A stretch of DNA of 38,659 nt from Exiguobacterium profundum (GCF_001909285.1 NZ_MRSV01000001.1:411058-449716), one strand, 5' to 3'. Positions 9,070 through 18,240 are shown, numbered from the stretch's first letter. Notes: generated by a model not told the origin, from the letters alone. Translations and numbers: made by a program.

Positions 9070-9098
9070 ATTGTAACTCTTTTTAAACAGCTTAGAAA
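9070..9098 (-). promoter_or_regulatory. Candidate promoter of the wal operon
   Basis: On the minus strand a TACAAT (9070-9075) lies about 41 bases before the walR start, with TTTCTA (9093-9098) 17 bases upstream. The -10 is good and the -35 weak, as expected for a promoter needing help or giving moderate output. No clear WalR box pair was found here. Confidence 0.4.
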
Positions 9099-9107
9099 GC
9101 GTGGTCC

Positions 9108-9121
9108 ATTTCCGTGGAAAT
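9108..9121. promoter_or_regulatory. Inverted repeat upstream of walR, Noc-site-like
   Basis: ATTTCCGTGGAAAT is a 6-bp inverted repeat around GT. It differs at the two central positions from the B. subtilis Noc site ATTTCCCGGGAAAT. It lies between the purA terminator and the walR promoter and could be a weak Noc site or another operator. Confidence 0.3.
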
Positions 9122-9123
9122 AG

Positions 9124-9149
9124 AAAAAGAGAGCCCGGTGGCTCCCTTT
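9124..9149 (-). terminator. Terminator of purA
   Basis: A 10-bp stem (9126-9135 with 9140-9149, one G-U pair on the RNA) with a CGGT/ACCG loop is followed on the minus strand by a T-rich tract. It begins one base beyond the purA stop codon. Confidence 0.8.
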
Positions 9150-9150
9150 C

Positions 9151-10440
9151 TTATGCTTCGTAAATATCACGCAAGATGACTGTCTGTTCACGAGCCGGTC
9201 CGACCGAGAACGTCAACAATTCGATTCCTGTCAATTCCTCGATGCGACGCACGTAACGCTGTGCGTTCTCCGGAAGGTCTTCAAAGCGACGAACCCCTGT
9301 GATATCCTCTGTCCAGCCAGGAAGCTCTTCGTATACCGGTACACACTTCTCAAGGACGCGGAAGTTCGGTGGATACTCGTCAAGATGCTTTCCTTCATAC
9401 TCATACGATGTACAAATCTTAAGCGTCTCAAGACCTGTCAGCACATCGATTGAGTTGAGGCAAAGATCTGTGATCCCACTGACGCGGCGTGAGTGACGCA
9501 CGACGACCGAGTCGAACCAGCCGACACGGCGTGGACGACCTGTTGTCGTTCCATATTCTTTCCCGACTTCACGGATTGTATGACCAATCTCATCGTCGAG
9601 CTCTGTCGGGAACGGACCGTCTCCAACGCGTGACGTATATGCTTTACAGACACCAACCACGTGATGAATCTTCGATGGCCCGATTCCGGCACCACTCGAT
9701 ACGCCGCCTGATGCAGCATTCGACGATGTGACAAACGGATACGTTCCATGGTCGATATCGAGAAGGACCCCTTGAGCCCCTTCAAAGAGAACTTTTTTCT
9801 CTTCGTCGAGCGCATCGTTCAACACGACCGATGTATCACACACGTATTTCGCGAACTGTTGACCATACGCGTAGTATTCTTCAAAGATGTCATCGAACTC
9901 GATTGGATCGACTTCATACATTTTCACGAACATGCGATTTTTTAGTTCAAGTTCAGTCTTTAGCTTCTCCGCAAACACTTCTTTGTCGAGAAGGTCGGCG
10001 ATGCGAATCCCGATACGTGCTGCCTTGTCCATATACGCTGGACCGATTCCTTTCAGTGTCGTACCGACTTTCGCGTCACCTTTCGCCTCTTCTTCGAGAC
10101 GATCTTGAAGCTGGTGGTATGGCAAGATGATATGCGCCCGGTTCGAGATCCGGAGGTTATCCGTGCTCACACCCCGTTCATGTAAGTAAGCGAGTTCTGT
10201 CACGAGTGATTTCGGGTTGACGACCATCCCGTTCCCGATGACACACGTCTTATCCGAATAGAAAATCCCAGACGGAATGAGGTGAAGTTTATATTTCGTA
10301 TCATTGAAGACGATCGTGTGACCAGCGTTGTCTCCCCCTTGATAACGCGCGACGACTTCGGCTTGTTTCGATAAGAAATCGGTGATCTTCCCTTTCCCTT
10401 CATCGCCCCACTGCGTTCCCACTACGACTACTGATGACAT
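9151..10440 (-). CDS. purA: Adenylosuccinate synthetase
   Basis: PurA joins IMP and aspartate at the cost of GTP to make adenylosuccinate, the first step from IMP to AMP. The 429-residue length is standard. The N-terminal [11 protein letters not shown] loop (residues 8-18), the IMP-binding regions and the C-terminal [12 protein letters not shown] are intact. It has its own promoter with an adjacent PurR-type box and its own terminator, so it is a single-gene unit between dnaB and walR, as in B. subtilis. Confidence 0.98.
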   Translation of the reverse strand: MSSVVVVGTQWGDEGKGKITDFLSKQAEVVARYQGGDNAGHTIVFNDTKYKLHLIPSGIFYSDKTCVIGNGMVVNPKSLVTELAYLHERGVSTDNLRISNRAHIILPYHQLQDRLEEEAKGDAKVGTTLKGIGPAYMDKAARIGIRIADLLDKEVFAEKLKTELELKNRMFVKMYEVDPIEFDDIFEEYYAYGQQFAKYVCDTSVVLNDALDEEKKVLFEGAQGVLLDIDHGTYPFVTSSNAASGGVSSGAGIGPSKIHHVVGVCKAYTSRVGDGPFPTELDDEIGHTIREVGKEYGTTTGRPRRVGWFDSVVVRHSRRVSGITDLCLNSIDVLTGLETLKICTSYEYEGKHLDEYPPNFRVLEKCVPVYEELPGWTEDITGVRRFEDLPENAQRYVRRIEELTGIELLTFSVGPAREQTVILRDIYEA

Positions 10441-10485
10441 AATGAATCCTCCTTATTAATCAACGTTCTGTTCAAACCATCCGTA

Positions 10486-10514
10486 AGTGTACACTTGAAA
10501 AGCAAGAAAGTCAA
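10486..10514 (-). promoter_or_regulatory. purA promoter (SigA type)
   Basis: TTGACT (10509-10514) and TACACT (10486-10491) on the minus strand are separated by exactly 17 bases, about 46 bases before the purA start. The PurR-type sites lie immediately upstream. Confidence 0.7.
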
Positions 10515-10517
10515 TTG

Positions 10518-10561
10518 AATACCGAACGTTTTATATAAGATGTAACTATTCGTTCGTCATT
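10518..10561. promoter_or_regulatory. PurR operator (PurBox pair) of purA
   Basis: AATACCGAACGTT (10518-10530) matches the PurBox consensus AWWWCCGAACWWT in 12 of 13 positions. A second, weaker box in opposite orientation has its GTTCG core at 10552-10556. The two face each other about 18 bases apart, next to the -35 element, as in PurR-regulated promoters of Bacillus. PurR itself is not in the window. Confidence 0.55.
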
Positions 10562-10580
10562 TTGATCTAATAAAATACAA

Positions 10581-10612
10581 AAAAAGACACCACCGACGTT
10601 ACATCGGTGGTG
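10581..10612 (-). terminator. Terminator of dnaB
   Basis: A perfect 9-bp GC-rich stem (10588-10596 with 10604-10612) is followed on the minus strand by TCTTTTTTT. The dnaB stop codon (10599-10601) lies in the hairpin loop. Confidence 0.85.
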
Positions 10613-11951
10613 CGAAGGCTTGCGTCTCCATATTGACGAACTTGTTGTACTCTTTCCTGAAGGAGAGCTTGACCGTACCGGTCGGACCGTTACGTTGTTT
10701 CGCAATGATGATTTCAATCGTATTGGCGTCTTCACTCTCTTTATCGTAATAGTCATCACGATAGAGGAAGGCGACGATATCGGCATCCTGCTCGATTGCT
10801 CCCGATTCACGGATATCGGACATCATCGGTCGCTTGTCTTGACGACTCTCTACGCCACGTGAGAGCTGAGACAAGGCGATGACCGGTACTTGTAGTTCCC
10901 GTGCGATTGCTTTGAGCGTACGTGAGATTTCCGATACTTCTTGTTGGCGGTTCTCGCCCGGTTTCCCGTTCCCGACGATGAGCTGCAAGTAGTCAATCAT
11001 GATCATCCCGAGACCATGTTCCTGCTTCAATCGGCGACATTTGGCTCGGATTTCGTTGACCCGAAGACCCGGTGTATCGTCGATGTAGATGCCTGCTTGG
11101 GAGAGCGACGACATCGCAAGGGAGAGACGACCCCAATCTTCCGCTTCAAGACGACCGGTCCGGAGGCGCTGGGCATCGATGTTCCCTTCCGCACATAACA
11201 TACGCATGACGAGTTGCTCGGCACCCATCTCCAAACTGAAGATGGCGACGTTCTCACCCGTACGGACCGCGACGTTTTGCGAGATGTTCAAGGCGAACGC
11301 GGTCTTCCCGACAGATGGACGGGCGGCCACGATAATCAAATCGTTTCGTTGGAAACCGGCCGTCATCTTATCCAAATCCGTGAACCCGGTCGCAATCCCG
11401 GTGATTTCACCGCTCGACTGATGCAGCTTTTCAATCGTCGAGTACGCATCGGATAAGACAGAACCAATCGGGTGGAAGCTCGATTGTCCTTTTCGCTGCG
11501 ATACTTTTAGAATATTTCGCTCGGCATCAGATAAAACAGAATCCACCTCATCTTGACGCTCATAACCATCCGAGACAATGTTGGTCGCAGTTCGAATCAG
11601 GCGACGGAGTGCCGCCTTTTGGTCGACGACGTTCAAGTAATAGCCGATGTTCCCGATGGCGGGAACGGATTCCGCGACCTCCGCCAAATAGTTGAGGCCC
11701 CCGATTTCGTCCAAAATCCCTTGCGCCTGTAACTCGGAACTGAGCGTGACCAAGTCGACGAGCTCGCCTCGGTCATTGATCTTTAGCATCGCTTCAAAGA
11801 TGCGTTGGTGGCTGACACGATAAAAGTCGTCCGGGTCGACCCGCTCTGAGGCCGTAATCAACCGATCCGAATCGAGGATGATTGCCCCTAAGACGGCTTG
11901 CTCCGCTTCCACGCTATGCGGTGGTGTATTGACTTGAATCGCATCACTCAT
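10599..11951 (-). CDS. dnaB: Replicative DNA helicase (DnaB family; DnaC in B. subtilis naming)
   Basis: This 450-residue hexameric helicase unwinds DNA at the fork. It has the N-terminal DnaB domain that binds primase (residues about 10-110) and a RecA-like motor domain with Walker A ARPSVGKT (210-217), Walker B MIMIDYLQL and the arginine-finger region SRGVESRQDKRP. It follows rplI by 17 bases and ends in its own terminator, so gdpP-rplI-dnaB form one operon. No intein is present, though this gene often carries one. Confidence 0.98.
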   Translation of the reverse strand: MSDAIQVNTPPHSVEAEQAVLGAIILDSDRLITASERVDPDDFYRVSHQRIFEAMLKINDRGELVDLVTLSSELQAQGILDEIGGLNYLAEVAESVPAIGNIGYYLNVVDQKAALRRLIRTATNIVSDGYERQDEVDSVLSDAERNILKVSQRKGQSSFHPIGSVLSDAYSTIEKLHQSSGEITGIATGFTDLDKMTAGFQRNDLIIVAARPSVGKTAFALNISQNVAVRTGENVAIFSLEMGAEQLVMRMLCAEGNIDAQRLRTGRLEAEDWGRLSLAMSSLSQAGIYIDDTPGLRVNEIRAKCRRLKQEHGLGMIMIDYLQLIVGNGKPGENRQQEVSEISRTLKAIARELQVPVIALSQLSRGVESRQDKRPMMSDIRESGAIEQDADIVAFLYRDDYYDKESEDANTIEIIIAKQRNGPTGTVKLSFRKEYNKFVNMETQAFAPPM

Positions 11952-11968
11952 CCGTCTCTACCTCACCT

Positions 11969-12412
11969 TCAAGCTTCTTGTACATGTACATTCAACGTCG
12001 CGACGACGTCATGGTGCAACTTCACTGGCACTTTCGTGAAACCGAGCGCCTTGATCGGATGCTCGAGTTCAATTTTACGCTTATCGATTTTGTAGCCCAT
12101 TGATTTAAGGGCATCCGCGATTTGCTTGCTCGTGACCGAACCGAACACGCGACCGCCTTCACCGGCTTTCGTCGTGACGGCAATCGTCTCTTTTTCAAGC
12201 TTTTTTTTGAGTTGTTTCGCTTCGTTCAACTCTTCTTCTGCTGCTTCTTCGGCACGACGTTCTTTAGCCGCGAATGCTTTCAGGTTTCCTGGTGTCGCTT
12301 CCACTGCCAAGTTTTTCTTGAACAAGTCGTTCTTAGCGTAAGCGTCTGCCACGTTTTTCACTTCTCCAGCTTTCCCTTGTCCTTTTACATCTACTTTCAA
12401 AATGACTTTCAT
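11969..12412 (-). CDS. rplI: 50S ribosomal protein L9
   Basis: This 147-residue two-domain L9 begins [14 protein letters not shown], has the NAYAKN-like turn (ADAYAKNDL), a long central helix (about residues 40-78) and the RNA-binding C-terminal domain with [16 protein letters not shown]. It binds 23S rRNA near the L1 stalk and helps keep the reading frame. Its ATG overlaps the gdpP stop (ATGA), which suggests coupling. Confidence 0.98.
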   Translation of the reverse strand: MKVILKVDVKGQGKAGEVKNVADAYAKNDLFKKNLAVEATPGNLKAFAAKERRAEEAAEEELNEAKQLKKKLEKETIAVTTKAGEGGRVFGSVTSKQIADALKSMGYKIDKRKIELEHPIKALGFTKVPVKLHHDVVATLNVHVQEA

Positions 12413-14400
12413 TCTAATTCCTCTCCTTCAGTTTCATCTGTTACGTAATGATCGATTGCCTCTTTCAACATGACTTTCGCTTGTTCGCGACTCACTTCAA
12501 GTTGCGTCGCCGCATTCGTCAAATGGCCACCGCCATCGAGCATTTCCATGATGACCTGGACGTTGACGTCACCGAGCGACCGCGCGCTGATTCCCGTACG
12601 CCCGTCCGGTAAGACGGCGATGACGAACGAGGCTTTGACGCCTTCCATATTCAGCAACTGGTCTGCAGACTGAGCAATCAACACTTGATGGTGTGCCTCG
12701 TCGTCAGAAGCGACCGCAATCGCCATCCCACCTGCATAAATTTCGGTGTTTCTCAAAATCTGAGACTGCTCGATATAAGCATCGAGATCTTGTCTCATGA
12801 AGTGCTGTACGAGAACCGTGTCAGCACCTTGAATCCGTAAGAAGGATGCCGCATCAAACGTACGGGATCCCGTACGGAGCGTAAATCCTTTCGTATCGAC
12901 CATGATCCCCGCGAGAAGTGACGTTGCCTCTAAAATAGAGAGCTTTCGACTTCCCGCCTGATACTCAATCAATTCCGTGACGAGCTCACTCGTTGATGAT
13001 GCGTAAGGCTCCATATACACGAGAACCGGATCTTCGATAAACTCTTCCCCGCGACGATGGTGGTCGATGACGACGACCCGCTCCGACCGATCCAAAATGT
13101 CTTTTGAAATGACGAGGGACGGACGGTGTGTATCGACGACGACGAGTAATGTCTGTTCATCGATGAGTGGCTGCGCCTCATACTCGGTCAAGAATTGGCT
13201 GTATAACGAGTCATCGTTCTCTACTTCATGGACGAGCCGCTGAATGCCGACACTCGTCTCACCGGATGGAATGACGACATACGCCTCGCGCCCGACAAAC
13301 TCGGCCAATTTCATGACACCGATGGAAGCCCCGAGCGAGTCCATATCTGGATTCTTATGTCCCATCACAAGGACACGGCTCGATTCCCGAATGAGGTCAC
13401 GCATCGAGTTCGAGATGACACGTGCCCGGACACGCGTTCGCTTCTCGGTCGGATTTGTCTTCCCGCCGAAGAAACGAACTTTCCCATTATGACGCTTAAC
13501 GACTGCCTGGTCACCACCACGGCCAAGTCCTAAATCTAGACTCGACTGAGAGAGATTACCGAGCTCCGTCAATGTCGTTTCACCGCACCCAATCCCGATT
13601 GATAACGTCAACGGGATTCTTTGTTCCTTCGTCGCATCACGCACTTCATCCAAGATTGAAAAGCGGTTGTTTTCAAGTTCAGATAGCGTCCGTTCATTCA
13701 TGACGAGGAAAAAGCGGTCCGCAGCTGTACGACGCATGTAGATATGATGCCGCTGCGCCCATTGATTGAGGAGCACCGTCACCCGACGATTGACTTCACT
13801 ACGGACCTGTTCATCCACCGCAGTCGACATCTCGTCATAGTTATCTAAATACAAAATACCGATAACCGTCTGCGTTTGAACATACTTTTGTTCCATCTCC
13901 GCTTCTTCGGTCATATCAAATAAATAGAGGGTTTGATGGATTTGATTGTAATAAACACGATAGACACGGTCACCCACTTCAATCGTGGCTTCATCCTCTT
14001 CTTCTTCAATCAATTCATCGAAGGCGGAATGGAGCGCATCAAGCGGTATTCCAATCGCCATATCGAGTTCGAAAATCAATCGTGATTGTTCGTTATACCA
14101 ACTGATCCGTCGGTCCTGGTCAAAGACTAAAATCCCAATCGGCATCGTCGTCAATGCTTCTTTTCCGACCTCTTCGATTTGATGAGAGAGAGAGAGGACA
14201 TACTGTTCCCAATTTTTACGCTCCTTTCGCATCGTCACTTGCTGATAGAAAAAAAAAATCAGCGTGCCCATAAACAGGGTGATTGCCGCCACAATGTTGT
14301 AGAACGCCAATCCTAACGAGACAAGGAATCCAATCACGTATGGAATCATGTGCCGCGCGTATTGGTTCTTCACGGATGTTAATGCTTCACCACTGTGCAT
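12409..14400 (-). CDS. gdpP: GdpP, membrane c-di-AMP phosphodiesterase
   Basis: GdpP (YybT family) hydrolyses cyclic di-AMP to pApA, lowering a messenger that controls potassium, osmotic balance and beta-lactam tolerance. The 663 residues comprise two N-terminal transmembrane helices (about 15-52), a degenerate PAS domain (about 70-155), a degenerate GGDEF domain (about 170-300) and a DHH/DHHA1 phosphodiesterase with [28 protein letters not shown] and the substrate-binding [10 protein letters not shown]. All DHH metal ligands appear to be present. TAGGAGG precedes the ATG. The yybS gene that precedes it in B. subtilis is absent here; rpsR is next. Confidence 0.97.
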   Translation of the reverse strand: MHSGEALTSVKNQYARHMIPYVIGFLVSLGLAFYNIVAAITLFMGTLIFFFYQQVTMRKERKNWEQYVLSLSHQIEEVGKEALTTMPIGILVFDQDRRISWYNEQSRLIFELDMAIGIPLDALHSAFDELIEEEEDEATIEVGDRVYRVYYNQIHQTLYLFDMTEEAEMEQKYVQTQTVIGILYLDNYDEMSTAVDEQVRSEVNRRVTVLLNQWAQRHHIYMRRTAADRFFLVMNERTLSELENNRFSILDEVRDATKEQRIPLTLSIGIGCGETTLTELGNLSQSSLDLGLGRGGDQAVVKRHNGKVRFFGGKTNPTEKRTRVRARVISNSMRDLIRESSRVLVMGHKNPDMDSLGASIGVMKLAEFVGREAYVVIPSGETSVGIQRLVHEVENDDSLYSQFLTEYEAQPLIDEQTLLVVVDTHRPSLVISKDILDRSERVVVIDHHRRGEEFIEDPVLVYMEPYASSTSELVTELIEYQAGSRKLSILEATSLLAGIMVDTKGFTLRTGSRTFDAASFLRIQGADTVLVQHFMRQDLDAYIEQSQILRNTEIYAGGMAIAVASDDEAHHQVLIAQSADQLLNMEGVKASFVIAVLPDGRTGISARSLGDVNVQVIMEMLDGGGHLTNAATQLEVSREQAKVMLKEAIDHYVTDETEGEELE

Positions 14401-14510
14401 GTATGCCTCCTAAAATGAGTAATGTTCACCCATGGAATCGTAAAGGTTTCTGCTCTATCATACCATATTCGTCGGTTTCACTTACACACTTACAGACGAG
14501 ATGAAAAACA

Positions 14511-14542
14511 AAAAAACGACTTATCCAAGAGGATAAGCCGTT
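14511..14542 (-). terminator. Terminator of the rpsF-ssb-rpsR operon
   Basis: A 10-bp stem (14517-14526 with 14531-14540, one G-U pair) with a four-base loop is followed on the minus strand by a run of T. It separates rpsR from gdpP. Confidence 0.85.
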
Positions 14543-14552
14543 CGTCAAACAA

Positions 14553-14783
14553 TTACTCTGCAACGTATGGAAGCAAAGCCATTTGACGTGAGCGCTTGAT
14601 AGCGACAGTAAGTGGACGTTGGTATTTCGCTGAAGTACCAGTCACACGACGTGGAAGAATTTTACCACGCTCCGAAACGAAGCGTTTGAGCAATTCTACG
14701 TCTTTATAATCGATATGAGTGATGTTGTTCGACGTAAAGAAACATACTTTACGACGACGACGACCTCCTGGACGACGTGCCAT
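14553..14783 (-). CDS. rpsR: 30S ribosomal protein S18
   Basis: This 76-residue protein has the typical basic start [14 protein letters not shown] and the conserved [20 protein letters not shown] and [12 protein letters not shown] segments. It binds 16S rRNA with S6 on the platform of the 30S subunit. It is the last gene of rpsF-ssb-rpsR, with AGGAGG upstream of the ATG. Confidence 0.98.
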   Translation of the reverse strand: MARRPGGRRRRKVCFFTSNNITHIDYKDVELLKRFVSERGKILPRRVTGTSAKYQRPLTVAIKRSRQMALLPYVAE

Positions 14784-14826
14784 GTGAAGACCTCCTTTAT
14801 AGGTTAGTTTTTATTGTCCATGATGA

Positions 14827-15336
14827 TTAGAATGGCAAATCATCATCTGACAAGTCGATTTTGCCGCCACCCGAGAACGGATCTGCGTCAAAACCTTTAT
14901 TCGAATTCGAGGACTGAGATGAAGTCGAAGCGGCTCCTGCGCCCCATCCTGATCCACTTGATTCACCACCACCGAAGACATCTCCAGATGGTGCTTGCTC
15001 ACGTTGCCCTGAGGCTCCGCGTGGTTCAAGGAAGCGTACGCTGTCTGCGACTACTTCTGCCCGGTAACGACGTTGGCCATCTTGTCCTTCGTAACTACTG
15101 ATTTGAAGGCGACCGTCAACGCCGGCCATGCTGCCCTTTTTCAAGTATTGTGCTACGTTCTCTGCTTGTTTGCGCCAAACGACACAATCAATAAAGTCCG
15201 TCTCGCGCTTCCCATCTTGTCCAGCGAATGGACGATCGCAAGCGAGAGTAAGGCGTGTTACGGCGATTCCGCTCTGCGTATAACGCATTTCGGGATCGCG
15301 AGTCAATCGACCAACTAACACAACTCGGTTAATCAT
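14827..15336 (-). CDS. ssb: Single-stranded DNA-binding protein
   Basis: The 169-residue SSB has an N-terminal OB fold (residues about 1-105; [15 protein letters not shown]), a Gly/Ser/Gln-rich linker and the acidic tip DLSDDDLPF that recruits repair and replication proteins. The start is ATG at 15336: GGGGAG lies 7 bases upstream, whereas the TTG two codons earlier would leave no spacing. It lies between rpsF and rpsR, the classical arrangement. Confidence 0.97.
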   Translation of the reverse strand: MINRVVLVGRLTRDPEMRYTQSGIAVTRLTLACDRPFAGQDGKRETDFIDCVVWRKQAENVAQYLKKGSMAGVDGRLQISSYEGQDGQRRYRAEVVADSVRFLEPRGASGQREQAPSGDVFGGGESSGSGWGAGAASTSSQSSNSNKGFDADPFSGGGKIDLSDDDLPF

Positions 15337-15373
15337 CTCCAAGCTCCCCTTTCACGATACGAAACGTTAAGGA

Positions 15374-15661
15374 TTAACGCTCGTCTTTTGTTGTCATTTG
15401 ACGGACAACGTCGTCAGAGATCTTCATGAGACGCTCTGTTTCTAAGATCGCTTTAGGTTCAGCAACGATGTTAAGAAGAACGTAGTGTCCTTCGCGCATC
15501 TTGTTGATTTCATAAGCGAAACGACGTTTACCCATGTCTGTTGTTTTTTCAACAGTATTACCGTTTTCAGTGATGACGTTGTTGAAGCGCTCGATTAAAG
15601 CTTTCTTCGCTTCCTCATCAACTGATGGACGGATAATGTAAAGAAGTTCATATTTACGCAT
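15374..15661 (-). CDS. rpsF: 30S ribosomal protein S6
   Basis: This 95-residue protein has the S6 signature (RKYELLYIIRPSVDEEA, GKRRFAYEINKMREGHYVL). It dimerises with S18 on 16S rRNA, and the dimer can also bind its own mRNA leader. It is the first gene of rpsF-ssb-rpsR, with AGGAGG 10 bases before the ATG, inside a candidate leader structure. Confidence 0.98.
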   Translation of the reverse strand: MRKYELLYIIRPSVDEEAKKALIERFNNVITENGNTVEKTTDMGKRRFAYEINKMREGHYVLLNIVAEPKAILETERLMKISDDVVRQMTTKDER

Positions 15662-15670
15662 TATCTTTCA

Positions 15671-15720
15671 CCTCCTCTTGGACTAACGGCCCCTACCGGT
15701 TGTAGGAGCAAGGAGCAAAC
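15671..15720 (-). promoter_or_regulatory. S6:S18 autoregulatory leader of rpsF (candidate)
   Basis: The minus-strand leader contains a 7-bp hairpin (15690-15696 with 15702-15708) with loop AACCG, carrying the CCG expected in the S6:S18 leader motif. Outside it, CTCCTTG (15720-side) can pair with the CAAGAGGAG that holds the Shine-Dalgarno sequence. Binding of S6:S18 could thus mask translation. I fitted this by eye and did not compute a folding. Confidence 0.55.
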
Positions 15721-15743
15721 AATTGTTTTACTCACGTCATAAT

Positions 15744-15772
15744 ATACTATCAAACTTCCTTGACTTTTACAA
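15744..15772 (-). promoter_or_regulatory. Candidate rpsF promoter
   Basis: TTGTAA (15767-15772) and TAGTAT (15744-15749) on the minus strand with a 17-base spacer. Each matches 4 of 6 consensus bases. Confidence 0.4.
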
Positions 15773-15791
15773 TACGTTTCCGTAAATCAAC

Positions 15792-16892
15792 TTATACGTT
15801 GAAGCGGAACGTGACAACGTCGCCATCTTGGAAGACGTATTCTTTTCCTTCTGAACGAAGTTTTCCTTGTTCTTTCACCGTCGTCATGTTTCCTGCTGCT
15901 GAAAGGTCGTCATACGACACGACTTCGGCACGGATGAATCCACGTTCGAAGTCAGAGTGGATGACACCAGCACATTGTGGGGCTTTCATCCCTTGTTTGA
16001 ACGTCCATGCACGAACTTCCTTCTCACCTGCCGTGAAGTATGTCGCAAGACCAAGTGTCGAGTAAGCCGCACGGATCAATTGATCAAGTCCTGACTCTTC
16101 GATTCCGAGATCTTGTAAGAACTCGAGGCGTTCTTCCGGTTCGAGTTCTGAAATTTCTTCTTCGATTCGTGCACAGATGACGATGACTTTCGACCCTTCT
16201 GTTGCCGCGTGATCACGGACTGCTTGTACAAACTCGTTCGAATCGGCATCTGCCACTTCATCCTCACTCACGTTCGCCACGTAAAGCATCGGCTTCATCG
16301 TAAGCAATTGGAAGTGTTTGACGATCGCGAGTTGATCTTCTGATAATTCAGCGACACGTGCCGGGCGCTCTGATTCAAGAACATCTCGCACGATTTCGAG
16401 TGCTTCGAGTTCTTGTACCGCACCTTTATCTTTTGCCTTCACCATTTTTTGAACACGTGCGATGCGTTTATCGACTTGCTCAAGGTCAGCTAAGATCAAT
16501 TCAAGGTTGATTGTCGTGATGTCGTCGATTGGTGAGACACGGCCTGCGACGTGCGTGATGTTCTCGTCTTCGAAACAACGGACGACTTGGCAAATCGCAT
16601 CCACTTCGCGAATGTTCGCCAAGAATTTGTTTCCGAGACCTTCACCTTTTGACGCACCTTTCACGATTCCAGCGATATCTGTAAACTCAAATGCTGTCGG
16701 TACCGTCTTTTTCGGTTTGACGTTTTCTGTCAATCGATCAAGGCGCGCATCCGGTACTTCTACGACGCCGACGTTCGGGTCGATCGTCGCGAACGGATAG
16801 TTGGCCGCCTCGACTCCTGCTTGTGTAATCGCATTAAACAATGTCGATTTCCCGACGTTTGGCAATCCGACAATTCCTGCTGTTAATCCCAC
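15792..16892 (-). CDS. ychF: Ribosome-binding ATPase YchF (Obg family)
   Basis: This 366-residue P-loop protein has Walker A GLPNVGKST, switch elements and the NVSE variant of the G4 motif, which makes YchF prefer ATP over GTP. A coiled coil (about residues 125-200) and a C-terminal TGS domain follow. It binds ribosomes and influences stress responses. I chose the GTG at 16892: AGGAGG lies 8 bases upstream and the family N-terminus begins at GLTAGIVGLPN. It has its own promoter 100 bases upstream and a Noc-type palindrome in the leader. Confidence 0.96.
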   Translation of the reverse strand: MGLTAGIVGLPNVGKSTLFNAITQAGVEAANYPFATIDPNVGVVEVPDARLDRLTENVKPKKTVPTAFEFTDIAGIVKGASKGEGLGNKFLANIREVDAICQVVRCFEDENITHVAGRVSPIDDITTINLELILADLEQVDKRIARVQKMVKAKDKGAVQELEALEIVRDVLESERPARVAELSEDQLAIVKHFQLLTMKPMLYVANVSEDEVADADSNEFVQAVRDHAATEGSKVIVICARIEEEISELEPEERLEFLQDLGIEESGLDQLIRAAYSTLGLATYFTAGEKEVRAWTFKQGMKAPQCAGVIHSDFERGFIRAEVVSYDDLSAAGNMTTVKEQGKLRSEGKEYVFQDGDVVTFRFNV

Positions 16893-16914
16893 TAGTATTT
16901 CCTCCTCATCCGGT

Positions 16915-16928
16915 GTTTCCCGGGAAAT
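16915..16928. promoter_or_regulatory. Noc binding site (NBS) in the ychF leader
   Basis: GTTTCCCGGGAAAT matches the B. subtilis Noc consensus ATTTCCCGGGAAAT in 13 of 14 positions and contains the perfect palindrome TTTCCCGGGAAA. A Noc protein is encoded about 3.7 kb away. Binding is inferred. Confidence 0.6.
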
Positions 16929-16985
16929 GTTAAGCCGTCTGTGGAGTGGGTACATTCAGTACACCACACCGTCACATCCTTCACA

Positions 16986-17014
16986 ATTATAGATAGTCCA
17001 CGATTAAACCGCAA
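16986..17014 (-). promoter_or_regulatory. ychF promoter (SigA type)
   Basis: TTGCGG (17009-17014) and a perfect TATAAT (16986-16991) are separated by 17 bases on the minus strand, downstream of the yyzM terminator. Confidence 0.65.
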
Positions 17015-17030
17015 CTCACGTTCATAACCT

Positions 17031-17060
17031 AAATAAAAACGCCGCTTATTCGGCGGCGTT
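17031..17060 (-). terminator. Terminator of mscS-yyzM
   Basis: An 8-bp stem (17038-17045 with 17053-17060) is followed on the minus strand by TTTTTATTT. The yyzM stop codon (17046-17048) is in the loop. Confidence 0.85.
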
Positions 17061-17249
17061 CCCTTGTTCAAGCACTTTCTTGAATCGCTTATCGAAATCA
17101 CGGCGTTGCATGAGCACACTGGCTCCGCAGCCTTGACACTTGATTCGAATGTCCATCCCGACACGCGTGATTTGCCAACGGTTCGTCTTACAGGCATGTG
17201 GTTTTTTCATTTCTTTTATATCGTTCAATGCATAGGTTTTACTTTGCAT
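17046..17249 (-). CDS. yyzM: DUF951 small zinc-ribbon-like protein (YyzM)
   Basis: This 67-residue protein matches DUF951: KKPHACKTNRWQITRVGMD followed by RIKCQGCGASVLMQR. The Cys residues of HAC and CQGC resemble a metal-binding ribbon. The function is unknown; the family sits beside ychF and the MscS gene throughout the Bacillales. Its start lies inside the 3' end of mscS (11-base overlap), so the two are probably co-translated. Confidence 0.9.
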   Translation of the reverse strand: MQSKTYALNDIKEMKKPHACKTNRWQITRVGMDIRIKCQGCGASVLMQRRDFDKRFKKVLEQGNAAE

Positions 17250-18180
17250 TTTCTGCTTCTCCTCCTTTAGGAGCCGAGTTCGGTGGCATCATGACCGTAC
17301 GTGGGTATGGAATTTCAATCCCCCGCTCGTCAAGTCCAGCCTTTAACTCTTTATGCAAAATTCGACCAGCTGCGAAGTGCTGGGTCGGCGGGACTTCCGC
17401 CATTAATCGGTACACCACTTCCGACGGTCCGAGCGACTGCACTCCAGCTAAGTCGATTGGTTTGATGAACAAGTCGTGATAGCGTGCTTCGACCGTTTTC
17501 GCAATTTCCTTGAGCGCTTGCTCTACTTTTGACATATCTTCTTCGTACGCAACCCCAATATCGACAACAGCGACGCTGTTTTCAAGCGAGTAGTTCGTCA
17601 CTTGTAAGATTTGTCCGTTCGGAATAATCGTCACTTGTCCGTTTAATCCTTTTAACTTCGTCGTCCGGATTCCGACCTCGATGACCGTCCCGTCGACTTG
17701 TTGGTTCAAATTGACGTAATCCCCGTTCTTGTATTGGTTTTCAAAGATGATGAACGCCCCTGTGATGACGTCTTTCACCAAACTTTGTGCCCCGAATGAG
17801 ATTGCAAGACCCGCGACCCCGGCTGATGCAATCAAACCGGCGATATTCACACCGAATTGTCCGAGCACCGTCAAGACCATAATCAACCCGATCACATAGC
17901 GGATTGTGTTTTGGGCTAATTTTAATAACGTTTCATTCTGTCGCTGGGCGACGATATCATGTTCTTTTATTTTGCGGAGCGTAAACACGCGCTCGACCAT
18001 CGTTGTCAAAATGCGTGTTGCGATATATAAACCAAGGATGATGAGCGCCACACCGGCGAGCTTGATCCCTAAACCAATCCACATGTCTGTATCTTTAAAG
18101 TACTCGACGAATCGGTTCACGCTGTCGATTGTCTCATCGGCAACCGTATTTAAATCTTTTTCTGTATTTTGCGAAGCCAT
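17239..18180 (-). CDS. MscS-type mechanosensitive ion channel
   Basis: This 313-residue channel of the MscS family opens under membrane tension to release solutes in osmotic downshock. Transmembrane helices lie at about residues 36-60, 90-108 and 115-135; the pore-lining helix TM3 is the glycine/alanine-rich AGLIASAGVAGLAISFGA. It is followed by the conserved QSLVKDVITGAFIIFENQY and a beta domain. It is the first gene of the mscS-yyzM pair. Confidence 0.93.
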   Translation of the reverse strand: MASQNTEKDLNTVADETIDSVNRFVEYFKDTDMWIGLGIKLAGVALIILGLYIATRILTTMVERVFTLRKIKEHDIVAQRQNETLLKLAQNTIRYVIGLIMVLTVLGQFGVNIAGLIASAGVAGLAISFGAQSLVKDVITGAFIIFENQYKNGDYVNLNQQVDGTVIEVGIRTTKLKGLNGQVTIIPNGQILQVTNYSLENSVAVVDIGVAYEEDMSKVEQALKEIAKTVEARYHDLFIKPIDLAGVQSLGPSEVVYRLMAEVPPTQHFAAGRILHKELKAGLDERGIEIPYPRTVMMPPNSAPKGGEAENAK

Positions 18181-18211
18181 CTTTTCACCTCAAAGTCGTA
18201 GATTCTAAATC

Positions 18212-18240
18212 ATCAAAACATATTTCACGACTTTTCTCAA
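18212..18240 (-). promoter_or_regulatory. Candidate mscS promoter
   Basis: TTGAGA (18235-18240) and TTTGAT (18212-18217) on the minus strand, spacer 17, about 32 bases before the mscS start. Confidence 0.4.

Noticed and set aside
15759-15773. TTGACT and TACAAT on the plus strand before rpsF
   Set aside because: The two hexamers are only 4 bases apart, so they cannot form one promoter.
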